NCBI GenBank assembly: GCA_002320665.1
Contig: DCKO01000101.1
Span: 511-36,184, forward strand
DNA length: 35,674 nucleotides
Direction: 5' to 3'
Source of the DNA: Micavibrio sp. UBA1672
GTDB taxonomy: Bacteria; Pseudomonadota; Alphaproteobacteria; Micavibrionales; Micavibrionaceae
A program made the translations under genes and the position numbers. Under the pieces are notes generated by a model. That model was not told the origin of the DNA, did not search any database, and saw nothing but the letters and a program-made list of their open reading frames with translations. The stretch's first letter is position 1; each line of letters opens with the position of its first letter. This document shows positions 24,762 through 32,163 of the stretch, piece after piece.

Positions 24762-25523
24762 TTGTACCGCTCGGTTAATGACATCAAAGATTTCTACAGA
24801 ACCCGCGAGGGCTACCTCGTTCAGCGTGTAATCTCATCTGCAATTGCGGGATTTTGGGATGATGTTCATGGGCTTCGTGTTATGGGGTGCGGCTATACGA
24901 TTCCCTTTTTGGATCAATTCAAAGACGAGGCCGAGCGTATCATCGCGGTGATGCCTTCGGGGCAAGGGGCTTGTCTCTGGCCCAAGGATAAAAAGAACGC
25001 CGTTTGCATGGCCTATGAGGATAGCTTCCCGCTGGAAAATAATGCGATGGATCGCATTCTCCTTGTCCATTATCTGGAATGTGCTGAGGATTTGCGTATT
25101 TGCCTCAGGGAAGTCTGGCGGGTCTTAAAACCCAATGGCAGGCTAATGGTCGTTGTGCCTAATCGCGGTGGGTTCTGGGCGCATGCTGACTGGTCACCTT
25201 TCGGGCAAGGCTCACCCTTTAGCCATTACCAGCTCAATTTCTACATGAAGGATAACCTCTTCTCACCATTACGAAGCAAAGGCGCTTTATACACACCGCC
25301 ATTCCATAGTCGTACAATTCAGCGCTTTTCCAACACATTTGAATATCTGGGCAAGACGGTTATTCCTATCGCTGCGGGTGTCTATGTTGCCGAATTTAAA
25401 AAGGAAGTCTATGCCAAAATCGATGATAAAGGCTCCGGTTCAGCAGTTTTTGCCAAGACCAAAGAAATTTTACGTGGCCGAAAACCTGTGGCGGGCGCAA
25501 CGCGCGATGTTGCCTGGGTTTAA
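24762..25523 (+). CDS. Class I SAM-dependent methyltransferase
   Basis: The 253-residue protein shows a Rossmann-type methyltransferase core of the Methyltransf_11 kind. The usual glycine motif is degenerate (LRVMGCGYTIPFLDQF, about residues 37-52), an acidic-loop equivalent follows, then EDSFPLENNAMDRILLVHYLE and the LREVWRVLKPNGRLMVVVPNRGG motif (about 118-138). The sequence resembles an alphaproteobacterial family often next to glyoxalase II (gloB) genes, but gloB is not here. The start is a TTG at 24762, since no in-frame ATG exists until inside the core; the preceding AAAAGAGA is a weak site. The substrate is unknown. Confidence 0.85.
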   Translation: MYRSVNDIKDFYRTREGYLVQRVISSAIAGFWDDVHGLRVMGCGYTIPFLDQFKDEAERIIAVMPSGQGACLWPKDKKNAVCMAYEDSFPLENNAMDRILLVHYLECAEDLRICLREVWRVLKPNGRLMVVVPNRGGFWAHADWSPFGQGSPFSHYQLNFYMKDNLFSPLRSKGALYTPPFHSRTIQRFSNTFEYLGKTVIPIAAGVYVAEFKKEVYAKIDDKGSGSAVFAKTKEILRGRKPVAGATRDVAWV

Positions 25524-25859
25524 AGTGTTGATTTAATTGGTAAATAATGATCCTTCGTTTTGTTCCTGATTTTTGATCCCATGTGGTTTGTATAGTTTGT
25601 TTGGCACATTTTTTTTTCGCGCCCCCCATTTTGTATAGTTTGTTTGGCTCATTTTTTTTTCATAGCTATGTTTTTGGCTAAAGTAAGAAGACGCAATAAT
25701 AGCGTAAAATCGTGGGGCGGGGTGTGTTTTGAACATAAACATACAGGTATATATAGTAATTTATTCCTATTTTGTCAAGGGGCATGGGAATTCGACAAAA
25801 TGATTTTATCCAACATAGTTTTTCTGTTACAAAATCCTTAGTCAAAATGTGTGAGGTTT
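25524..25859 (+). other. AT-rich non-coding stretch
   Basis: After the methyltransferase stop there is no convincing gene until position 26062. This first part contains the two T-rich direct repeats described separately, a G-rich patch around 25712-25722 and otherwise AT-rich sequence. The short open frames here have no ribosome-binding sites and consist largely of translated repeats. The stretch after 25750 has TATATATAG and several TATA-like tracts that could include a promoter for the structured element downstream, but none stands out. Confidence 0.6.
25587..25660 (+). repeat. Tandem pair of 31-bp direct repeats
   Basis: The unit TTTGTATAGTTTGTTTGG, followed by CACA or CTCA and a run of nine T, occurs at 25587-25617 and 25630-25660 with one mismatch. 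The 12-bp spacer is GC-rich (CGCGCCCCCC). The T runs could help end transcripts from the methyltransferase gene, but no stem precedes them. Confidence 0.85.
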
Positions 25860-26040
25860 GGCTGGGGTTTCGTAACCTCTGATCAACAGCGGCAGGACAC
25901 TTGCCGCAAAAGTGTCACCTCTCAGCCCTAAGGCTGGGTGGTGATGTCATGTCCAAAGCGCAAGCTTAAAAGCATCGCGCCGTTTCTGTTGATACGGTTA
26001 CGAACACCCAGCCACCAGCGGGCATAGTGCCTGTTGGTGG
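25860..26040 (+). ncRNA. Candidate structured RNA or leader element of unknown family
   Basis: The sequence folds extensively. The closing stem has three helices: GGCTGGG 25860-25866 with CCCAGCC 26007-26013, TTCGTAACC 25869-25877 with GGTTACGAA 25996-26004, and ATCAACAG 25882-25889 with CTGTTGAT 25986-25993, i.e. 24 bp with two small internal loops. Inside are a GCGGCA/TGCCGC hairpin (25889-25907), a hairpin CACC..CAGCC/GGCTG..GGTG (25916-25943), and an AAGC-GCAA-GCTT hairpin with GNRA loop (25956-25967). The loop GACACT of the first hairpin (25896-25901) can pair with AGTGTC (25911-25916), or its overlapping GGACA with TGTCC (25950-25954), which suggests a pseudoknot or switch. A further 13-bp hairpin (26012-26040) precedes a short ORF. 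I do not recognise it as a known riboswitch, 6S, SRP, RNase P or tmRNA. The strand is inferred from the downstream ORF. Confidence 0.6.
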
Positions 26041-26061
26041 TTTAACCATATGAGGGCACAC

Positions 26062-26178
26062 ATGACAGAAGAGGAACGCGAAGTTTTGGAAAATTGCTTG
26101 AGAAACCTATATAAACATCAAGAATCCGTATTGCAGATGATTTTGATACTACTGGAATATGTGCAGGAAAAAGACTAA
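26062..26178 (+). CDS. Short 38-residue ORF after the structured element
   Basis: The ORF encodes a small, mostly helical peptide starting MTEEEREVLENCLRNLYK and ending in a leucine-rich amphipathic or hydrophobic stretch then EKD. AGGG lies 5-8 bases before the ATG, so translation is plausible; an in-frame ATG four codons upstream (26050) overlaps that site. It begins 21 bp after the last hairpin of the structured element and its stop is 4 bp from the metA stop on the other strand. It may be a real small protein or a leader-controlled peptide; I recognise no family. Confidence 0.5.
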   Translation: MTEEEREVLENCLRNLYKHQESVLQMILILLEYVQEKD

Positions 26179-26182
26179 GTCA

Positions 26183-27193
26183 TCAAATTCCCAGCGGGTT
26201 ATTCGGATCAACACCATCCATAAATTGTTTTTGACGATCAAGATTGGTGACTTGATAGACAAGACCAATCCAGCTCGCGAGGATAGAGCGCGCACTATCC
26301 CGCCATGTATTCTCTAGACAATCCTCAAGACTGCTGCCACTTTCTATTTTCTGCAAAATATCTTGCTCACAGTAATTTTTCGGCATAGCGGGTTCAGAAG
26401 AAATCTTACCCTCCTTATACAGCTTAAAGTCGCGCTGGTATTCTTTCATCAGGCTAATCGTGTCATATTCTGGATGCCCCTGCATACAGATCAGGCGAAA
26501 ACCATCGGGACTAACAGCGAGATGCGTACCTGTATCCTTGCTCTCGATCAGGATTTTCATGCCGGCTTCTTTGAACTGCTCGGTTGTGATCTGGTTAAAT
26601 CTTGATTGCGGCACATCAAAGACAGTGTTCATATTACGTACCAAAGGATGTGTCCGGTCAGCAACGCGGTGGCGATACACCCCCCAAAGCTTGCCATCGG
26701 GCAGGGCGCTGCGCTTCTGGTTATACTTGAATTGCATCACCGCATGAGTCGCCAGACAAGAACACATAGTCGAGGTTACATTATCCCACGCCCAGTCAAA
26801 AACCTTGATCAGCGGCTTCCAGAAATCATTTTCCTCTAGCGCCGGATTACTGACATTCGCTCCCGTTACAATCAGCGCATCCAGTCCTTCTTCCTGTAGC
26901 TGTTCAAAAGGCTCGTAATATTCATCAATATAGGCCTTGGTCTCAGCACTACGCTCTAGCTCCGGCAAGGTAAAGGGGTGAACATAGAGCTGCGCGATCT
27001 GGTTACTTTCCCCCACCAGCCGAAAGAATTGACGCTCTGTTGCTTGCAAGGCCGCATCGGGCATCATGTTCAGCAAACCAATATGCATCTCCCGAATATC
27101 CTGATGCTGCGCACGCTCAGACGGCAGGATCGTCCGCCCTTCTTTTTTGAGGCGTTCAAAGCTTGGTAAATTTTTATAAGCAACCAAAGGCAT
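26183..27193 (-). CDS. metA: Homoserine O-acyltransferase MetA (HTS family)
   Basis: MetA acylates homoserine, the first committed step of methionine synthesis. The 336-residue product aligns well with E. coli MetA (309 aa): IGLLNMMPDAALQATERQFFRLV, GLDALIVTGA, the catalytic Cys in STMCSCLATHA, the SRFNQI segment, and the His/Glu of MQGHPEYD. It has a longer C-terminus. The position that in characterised MetA enzymes distinguishes acetyl-CoA (Glu) from succinyl-CoA (Gly) use appears to be Ser here (TGANVS), so the donor is not certain. The start ATG is at the family's normal N-terminus. It is divergent from the chorismate mutase gene; I saw no SAM-II-like element in its leader. Confidence 0.93.
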   Translation of the reverse strand: MPLVAYKNLPSFERLKKEGRTILPSERAQHQDIREMHIGLLNMMPDAALQATERQFFRLVGESNQIAQLYVHPFTLPELERSAETKAYIDEYYEPFEQLQEEGLDALIVTGANVSNPALEENDFWKPLIKVFDWAWDNVTSTMCSCLATHAVMQFKYNQKRSALPDGKLWGVYRHRVADRTHPLVRNMNTVFDVPQSRFNQITTEQFKEAGMKILIESKDTGTHLAVSPDGFRLICMQGHPEYDTISLMKEYQRDFKLYKEGKISSEPAMPKNYCEQDILQKIESGSSLEDCLENTWRDSARSILASWIGLVYQVTNLDRQKQFMDGVDPNNPLGI

Positions 27194-27301
27194 GAATAAG
27201 TCTCATCAACTGTTTGATTTTATATTAACTTCCCTGTACAAACACTATGCTTGCTTTTGATCGAGCAGGGCAGGACATAAAATAGGTGCAAAAAGGTTAC
27301 C

Positions 27302-28156
27302 ATGTCAAAGACATTGAGCGAAATTCGTGAAGAAATTGATGCCATTGATAATAATGTGCATGATCTTTTGATGCGCCGCGCTGATCTGGTGAACTCTGTG
27401 GCCTCTGCCAAAAAGAAAGAAGGACTGCAGATCGTGCAGCCAGCGCGTGAAGCCGCTATGATCCGCCGCCTATTGAAACGCCACACAGGGCCATTACCCA
27501 AGAGCACGATTATTGGCATCTGGCGCGAGCTTGTCGGCGCGGTGGCTCTGCTGCAATCCGGCATGACCGTCAGCGTCGTTGAAGAGCAAAAAGATTCGCG
27601 TGGCTGGGAATTGGCCAAAGGCTATTTCGGCAGCGCCGTACCCATGAAACGTGTTGGTAACACAGCTGAGGCAATCACGTCCGTGCTGGAGGATGATACA
27701 TCTTTCGCCGTGATGCCATGGCCCGTTCAGGGCGAGGATATGCCATGGTGGGGGCATTTATTTGTCCAGAAGGAATTATCCATTATCACCGCCTTGCCTT
27801 ATGGCGCAGAAAGTCTGGAACTGTCCAACGAAAAAGCACTAATCCTGTCAAAAATCGAATTTATGGATTCCGGCAATGATATCAGTTTGATCGGACTGGA
27901 GCTCAAAAGCGATATCCGCCGTGACAAGATTCAAGACGAGCTTGGAACGCTGGGTATGGAAGTTCTGAATATCTATTCAGGCGCCTCCAGATTTAATGAT
28001 GGCTCCCGCGTGCACCTTGTTGAAGTTCTGGGCTTTTTGAAAGACAGCGAAAGCCAGATAGAGAAAATCACAAAGCTGTTTGGCAATGATTATTATAATG
28101 CTGTGATGATTGGCGGCTATCCGGCGATGCCGGAAATTAATAGCAAAGACGCTTAA
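27302..28156 (+). CDS. Chorismate mutase with degenerate prephenate dehydratase-like C-terminal region
   Basis: The 284-residue protein starts with an AroQ-type chorismate mutase domain (about residues 5-88; IREEIDAIDNNVHDLLMRRADLV, then the Lys/Arg set of AKKKEGLQIVQPAREAAMIRRL). It converts chorismate to prephenate. Residues about 90-175 resemble the second half of a prephenate dehydratase lobe (WELAKGYFGSAVPMKRVGNTAEAI, FAVMPWP), but no TRF catalytic motif is present. Residues about 190-275 look like an ACT-type domain (ISLIGLELKSDIRRDKIQDELGTLGMEVLNIY). The C-terminal part may have lost dehydratase activity and kept a regulatory role; this is inference. AAGG precedes the ATG. tyrC follows after 58 bp, which includes a small GCCTTA/TAAGGC hairpin at 28185-28201. 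Confidence 0.88.
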   Translation: MSKTLSEIREEIDAIDNNVHDLLMRRADLVNSVASAKKKEGLQIVQPAREAAMIRRLLKRHTGPLPKSTIIGIWRELVGAVALLQSGMTVSVVEEQKDSRGWELAKGYFGSAVPMKRVGNTAEAITSVLEDDTSFAVMPWPVQGEDMPWWGHLFVQKELSIITALPYGAESLELSNEKALILSKIEFMDSGNDISLIGLELKSDIRRDKIQDELGTLGMEVLNIYSGASRFNDGSRVHLVEVLGFLKDSESQIEKITKLFGNDYYNAVMIGGYPAMPEINSKDA

Positions 28157-28214
28157 ATAAATTTTTTTATAATGATTATTGAACGCCTTAAAAATTAAGG
28201 CATAAGAGGATATT

Positions 28215-29090
28215 ATGTTTGGTAAAGTAACAATCATAGGGATGGGGCTTATTGGCTCATCCATCGCCAGAAACGTGCTCGCGCACAAATTGGCAAAAAC
28301 ATTAGTCGTGGCCGATGCCAGTGAAGAAGTTTGCAAAAAGCTGGTCGAGCTGGAGCTTGGCAATATTGTCACGGATGAGCTCGCACTCAGTGTCGAAGAC
28401 GCGGATCTGGTGATCTTGGCCGTGCCGGTGGGCGCAATGGGCAAGGTCGCCAAAATTATTGCACCGAACCTGAAACAAGGCGCAATCCTGAGTGATACAG
28501 GCTCGGTGAAGGTCTCGGTTATTGATCAGATCAAACCATTTTGCCGTTCGGGCATTGAAATCGTACCCGCACACCCCATCGCCGGAACAGAGTTTTCGGG
28601 TCCGGAATCAGGCTTCGTGGAGTTATTCGAAAAGAAATGGTGTATCATCACGCCGCTGCCGGAAACAGATGTGCGCTCCGTGGAAAAAGTCTCCGAATTC
28701 TGGGAGAAAATGGGCGCGGTCATTAACATCATGGAGCCCGAACACCATGATCTGGTGCTGGGCATTACTTCGCACTTACCGCATTTGATTGCCTACACGA
28801 TTGTCGGCACGGCTGATGAGCTTTCTGATGATATCAAATCCGAAGTGATCCAGTTCTCGGCATCAGGCTTTAGGGGCTTTACAAGGATTGCGGCCTCCGA
28901 CCCGACCATGTGGCGGGATATTTTCCTGAATAACAAGGACGCTGTGCTGGAAATCCTGCAACGCTTCACCGAGGATCTGACCGCCATGCAAAAGGCCATC
29001 CGTAAAGGGGACGGAGACTATCTTTATGAAAGCTTTAGTAAAACACGGGCAATCCGTAAAGCGATTATAGAGCAGGATGTAGGGAATTAA
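28215..29090 (+). CDS. tyrC: Prephenate/arogenate (cyclohexadienyl) dehydrogenase
   Basis: This NAD-dependent dehydrogenase oxidatively decarboxylates prephenate or arogenate on the way to tyrosine. The 291-residue protein opens with the Rossmann motif VTIIGMGLIGSSIARNV (about residues 5-21), followed by DTGSVK (about 96-101), the catalytic His region VPAHPIAGTEFSGPESG (about 118-134) and HDLVLGITSHLPHLIAYT (about 178-195), typical of the TyrA/TyrC family without a chorismate mutase domain. AGAGGA precedes the ATG. It forms a natural pair with the upstream chorismate mutase, with prephenate passed from one to the other. Substrate preference (prephenate versus arogenate) cannot be read from the sequence. 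Confidence 0.95.
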   Translation: MFGKVTIIGMGLIGSSIARNVLAHKLAKTLVVADASEEVCKKLVELELGNIVTDELALSVEDADLVILAVPVGAMGKVAKIIAPNLKQGAILSDTGSVKVSVIDQIKPFCRSGIEIVPAHPIAGTEFSGPESGFVELFEKKWCIITPLPETDVRSVEKVSEFWEKMGAVINIMEPEHHDLVLGITSHLPHLIAYTIVGTADELSDDIKSEVIQFSASGFRGFTRIAASDPTMWRDIFLNNKDAVLEILQRFTEDLTAMQKAIRKGDGDYLYESFSKTRAIRKAIIEQDVGN

Positions 29091-29096
29091 TAAAAG

Positions 29097-29465
29097 ATGA
29101 AAATTATAGCTTTAGAAGGGTTTCCTACTGTACATTCAGTTCCACTAGCAAGAGTTATTTGTGATGGACCTCGAATTATAGTCGAGGCAGATGATCTGGA
29201 TGAGAAGCCTTTTAAACTAATATTCTCTCCTCACCAAGCTGTTAAATTAACTACCGTTGATTGCCTTTGTCTGCCAAAAGGCCTGTCTATAATCAGGTTT
29301 AATATTATGGAGGTTGAAAACTCTTCGTGGATAGAAGAGTTAAAAGGAAACTTAAGTGAAATCGATGCTAACGCTAACTTTATGGATAAGGCTAGGCATT
29401 TTTTGCTACATTTAGGGGATAATATATTAGAAGTTATTGCGTGGGATATTGTAGTAGAAAATTAA
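29097..29465 (+). CDS. Hypothetical protein
   Basis: I do not recognise this 122-residue soluble protein. It looks beta-rich in the first half (MKIIALEGFPTVHSVPLARVICDG then IIVEADDL) and helical toward the C-terminus (DKARHFLLHLGDNILEVIAW). It has no signal peptide. It starts 6 bp after tyrC without a strong ribosome-binding site, so coupling to tyrC translation is likely if it is expressed. Its AT-rich codon use contrasts with tyrC and suggests a recently acquired or relaxed gene. Confidence 0.5.
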   Translation: MKIIALEGFPTVHSVPLARVICDGPRIIVEADDLDEKPFKLIFSPHQAVKLTTVDCLCLPKGLSIIRFNIMEVENSSWIEELKGNLSEIDANANFMDKARHFLLHLGDNILEVIAWDIVVEN

Positions 29466-29533
29466 CCTGATTATTGAACTTACATATAATATGACTTCTA
29501 CTTTTTTGAAGTTGAAATAACCTGAACAAAAAT

Positions 29534-29578
29534 CATGATTTGCGTGGGTAGTCTGTAAATCGCCCTTACTGAAGCTCT
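29534..29578 (+). repeat. 45-bp direct repeat, left copy
   Basis: The left copy of a repeat beginning CATGATTTGCGTGGGTAGTC and ending in CTTACTG..GCTCT. It is matched at 30388-30432 with three mismatches. The pair brackets the single gene at 29671-30381. Confidence 0.9.
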
Positions 29579-29670
29579 CTGGATTCCTTTCTAAATTATA
29601 TTCAATATTTAAATTCTTGACATAAGATTTTCATCTAAAATAAACTAAGGTACAAAACAGGGTGAGAATT

Positions 29671-30381
29671 GTGCTTGTTAAAAAAAACATAATATCAGAA
29701 TGGAACAAGAATCATAAAACCAGTCAGACATTTTCGAATGCTGGGGATGTGTATGCCAGAAAATGGCGTGACCTGCCGTTTATTCTGGCGGATATATCTC
29801 AAGGGTTGATGTATGGTAATGCGGATATCTACGCCGTATCTTTGTCACCGGCAATGCAGCGCGACAAAAGTTTTCAGGACAAATTATTCGACAATATTGC
29901 GGGCTTCATGCATGAGAGCTTTATGTATCCTCTGGCAGAGCAAAGAACAGGTTCTGAGCCTGAAAACACACTTTGGCATATACATGCTTCGCGCCCCGAT
30001 GGTTGGAAAGATGTTTCACTGGAAGACTTAAAGTTTAATAAGAGTGCTTTTACAATCAATGTTGCACATACTATGTATTCCACAAGGTTTACCTCACCGG
30101 AAAACCTTTCATTTGATGCCATAGATGTCGGAGAAGAACATAGTTCAAAAATCAGTGTCGGCAATTTTATCGGTGCAAGCTTGATTGATCCGTCAGGTGT
30201 TTTTTCGCCCAATGTAAACACAGTCATGCTTTTCAGGGATAATGTGCCCCACCAAGCACCAAAAATAAACGAAGAACGATCTTATATTATAGCCCGAAAT
30301 TGCTCTTTTGGTGATAAATACAAACAAGATGACGAGCGATTTATCAGTTTGCCGCCGGAAATAACGACTGACCTGACATAG
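29671..30381 (+). CDS. Hypothetical protein, flanked by direct repeats
   Basis: The 236-residue soluble protein is not one I recognise. Features seen: an N-terminal basic strand (VLVKKNIISEW), a segment PFILADISQGLMYG, an FMHESFMYPLAEQR helix, a run of polar and aromatic residues (TLWHIHASRPDGWKD) and a C-terminal part ending SFGDKYKQDDERFISLPPE. No signal peptide or transmembrane segment is evident. GTG at 29671 is preferred as start because AGGG lies about 8 bases upstream; the GTG at 29662 would add three codons but sits too close to that site. The gene is AT-rich and isolated, with ~200 bp of empty sequence before it and 45-bp direct repeats on both sides, suggesting an inserted or duplicated cassette. 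Confidence 0.6.
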   Translation: MLVKKNIISEWNKNHKTSQTFSNAGDVYARKWRDLPFILADISQGLMYGNADIYAVSLSPAMQRDKSFQDKLFDNIAGFMHESFMYPLAEQRTGSEPENTLWHIHASRPDGWKDVSLEDLKFNKSAFTINVAHTMYSTRFTSPENLSFDAIDVGEEHSSKISVGNFIGASLIDPSGVFSPNVNTVMLFRDNVPHQAPKINEERSYIIARNCSFGDKYKQDDERFISLPPEITTDLT

Positions 30382-30387
30382 TAAACC

Positions 30388-30432
30388 CATGATTTGCGTG
30401 GGTAGTCTGTAAATCGTCCTTACTGCCGCTCT
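30388..30432 (+). repeat. 45-bp direct repeat, right copy
   Basis: The right copy of the repeat at 29534-29578 (42 of 45 bases identical). It begins 6 bp after the stop of the flanked gene and ends 23 bp before the likely ATG of the antiporter gene. Confidence 0.9.
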
Positions 30433-30455
30433 TGAACTATTGTATCATCGGCCTT

Positions 30456-32162
30456 ATGAAAGAATCACACCTCACAGAGCTATTCTGGCATGCGGGATTT
30501 TTCCTTGCGCTTTCGGCGTTGGTGATTCCAATGTTGCGCTATTTCAAAATTCCGGTTGCTCTGGGCTACTTATTTGCAGGCATAGCGATGGGGCCATATG
30601 GCTTGGGCGCGCTCGCCCCGCATTTACCTGTTTTCGATGGGTTCAGTTTGAAAGAAGCCGAGCATGTCAAAATCCTAGCCGAGCTTGGCATTGTGCTCCT
30701 GCTTTTTGTAATCGGGCTGGAGCTAACCCCGCGCAGGCTCTGGCAAATGCGCAGTCTGGTCTTTGGTCTCGGCGGCGCGCAAGTCCTGATCACCGCTAGC
30801 TTGATTGGTATTATTGCCTTCTGGTGGGATAACGCGGTTGAGGTCTCTGTGCTGCTGGGCCTAAGTCTGGCCTTATCCTCTACGGCGATAGTCACGCAAT
30901 GGCTGCACGAGCAAAAATTATTCGTCACCCATGTCGGGCGCACCAGCTTTAGCATCCTGCTGTTTCAGGATTTAGCCGTCATCCCGATCCTTTTGCTGTT
31001 AACAGTGCTCAGCGTCGATATGAATGAAAATATCGTCGAATTTGTCTCACTGTCTTTGCTGAAAATGGGCGTGACGGTGGTGGCGATCTATTTTGTTGGA
31101 AAGATTATCCTGAAGCCTGTCTTTGTGTTCGCCAACACGCATGGCGGCGCCGAGGTCTTTATGGCGCTGTCTTTGTTAATCATCGTGGTGAGCGCATCTA
31201 TAGCATCTTATGCAGGGCTTTCCATGGCGCTGGGTGCATTTATCGCAGGGCTGATCCTAGCCGATACGGAATATCGACATGAAATTTCTTCGTTGATTGT
31301 ACCGTTTAAGAGCATGTTGCTCGGGATATTCTTCCTGTCTTTCGGTATGGGGATCAATTTATATTTCATCGCAACAAAACCCGTTTGGCTCTTCCTCTCG
31401 GTCATTGGACTGATGGTCATGAAGGCCGCTATTATCTATGCTCTGTGCAAGCTTTGGAAATTGCCAACGGCTGTGGCGGCTGAAAGCTCGATTTTACTGT
31501 CTCAAGCCGGAGAGTTTGGCTTGCTTGTGGTCGGAAGCGCCCTAACCGCCGGATTAATGGCGGAAAATGTCGGGCAGTTTATGTTGATCACGGTGGGTAT
31601 GACGATGTTGTTGACCCCGATTATCGAACCTTTGGCCCGCAAGGTCGGTATTTATATCGAGAATAAAAATCAGGATAAAAGCGATTATGATGCACGTAAT
31701 GCCGAAGAGAAGAAACAGCATATTGTTATTTTTGGATTTGGCAGAGTGGGGCGAACAGTGGGCGATATTCTAAGCAAAGAAGGATTTCAGATTTTGGGTT
31801 TTGACCGTAGTATCGAGCGCGTGCACGAGGCACGGCTGAAATCCGCCCCAGTTTACTTGGGGAACGTTGCCAGAAAAACAACCTATGAAGCCGCGCAACT
31901 TGATGAGGCTATTTGTGTAGTGATTACGATTGATGACGCAACAATAACAAAGCAGATTGTTAAGAATTTACGCAGCGTGAATGCCTCAATTCCGATCGTC
32001 GTGCGTGCTCATAATATGGATGATGTAAAGGCTTTCAGTACGATGGAAAAAGTAGAGGCCATTGCCGAACATATGATTGTCGGCACAAAACTTTCTGAAA
32101 AAGTCTTGCTGCATTGTGGTTATAAGGAAGATGAAACCCATAAGGTTGAGGTCACCGCTTAA
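30456..32162 (+). CDS. CPA2 family cation/H+ antiporter with TrkA-N domain (Kef-like)
   Basis: The 568-residue inner-membrane protein has a Na+/H+ exchanger-type domain of about 12-13 helices (residues about 10-400), with the family segments GYLFAGIAMGPYGLG, LLLFVIGLELTP and LALSSTAIVTQWL, and a C-terminal RCK/TrkA-N domain starting HIVIFGFGRVGRTVGDIL (about 424-441) that binds NAD(H). This is the layout of KefB/KefC-type glutathione-gated or related K+/H+ antiporters. No kefF/kefG partner is adjacent. The ATG at 30456 gives the normal N-terminus; a TTG at 30432 is in frame but starts within the direct repeat. Neither has a good ribosome-binding site. It is convergent with the acyltransferase gene, with one base between stops. 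Confidence 0.93.
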   Translation: MKESHLTELFWHAGFFLALSALVIPMLRYFKIPVALGYLFAGIAMGPYGLGALAPHLPVFDGFSLKEAEHVKILAELGIVLLLFVIGLELTPRRLWQMRSLVFGLGGAQVLITASLIGIIAFWWDNAVEVSVLLGLSLALSSTAIVTQWLHEQKLFVTHVGRTSFSILLFQDLAVIPILLLLTVLSVDMNENIVEFVSLSLLKMGVTVVAIYFVGKIILKPVFVFANTHGGAEVFMALSLLIIVVSASIASYAGLSMALGAFIAGLILADTEYRHEISSLIVPFKSMLLGIFFLSFGMGINLYFIATKPVWLFLSVIGLMVMKAAIIYALCKLWKLPTAVAAESSILLSQAGEFGLLVVGSALTAGLMAENVGQFMLITVGMTMLLTPIIEPLARKVGIYIENKNQDKSDYDARNAEEKKQHIVIFGFGRVGRTVGDILSKEGFQILGFDRSIERVHEARLKSAPVYLGNVARKTTYEAAQLDEAICVVITIDDATITKQIVKNLRSVNASIPIVVRAHNMDDVKAFSTMEKVEAIAEHMIVGTKLSEKVLLHCGYKEDETHKVEVTA

Positions 32163-32163
32163 A

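Noticed and set aside
25533..25742. Short minus-strand ORF spanning the T-rich repeats
   Set aside because: It consists largely of translated direct repeats, has no ribosome-binding site and resembles no protein.
25860..26040. 6S RNA, SRP RNA, cobalamin riboswitch or retron msr-msd
   Set aside because: The layout has several internal hairpins instead of the 6S single bubble, no SRP core motif, no B12-box-like sequence, and no reverse transcriptase gene nearby.
27194..27301. SAM-type riboswitch in the metA leader
   Set aside because: I could not find the paired segments or conserved core of SAM-II or related switches in this short region.
28185..28201. GCCTTA/TAAGGC hairpin before tyrC as a terminator
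   Set aside because: The stem is only six base pairs and is not followed by a T run, so it is probably not a terminator.
29097..29465. Possible third toxin-immunity gene near tyrC
   Set aside because: Size and composition are compatible, but no motif of any immunity family is visible, so the claim cannot be supported.
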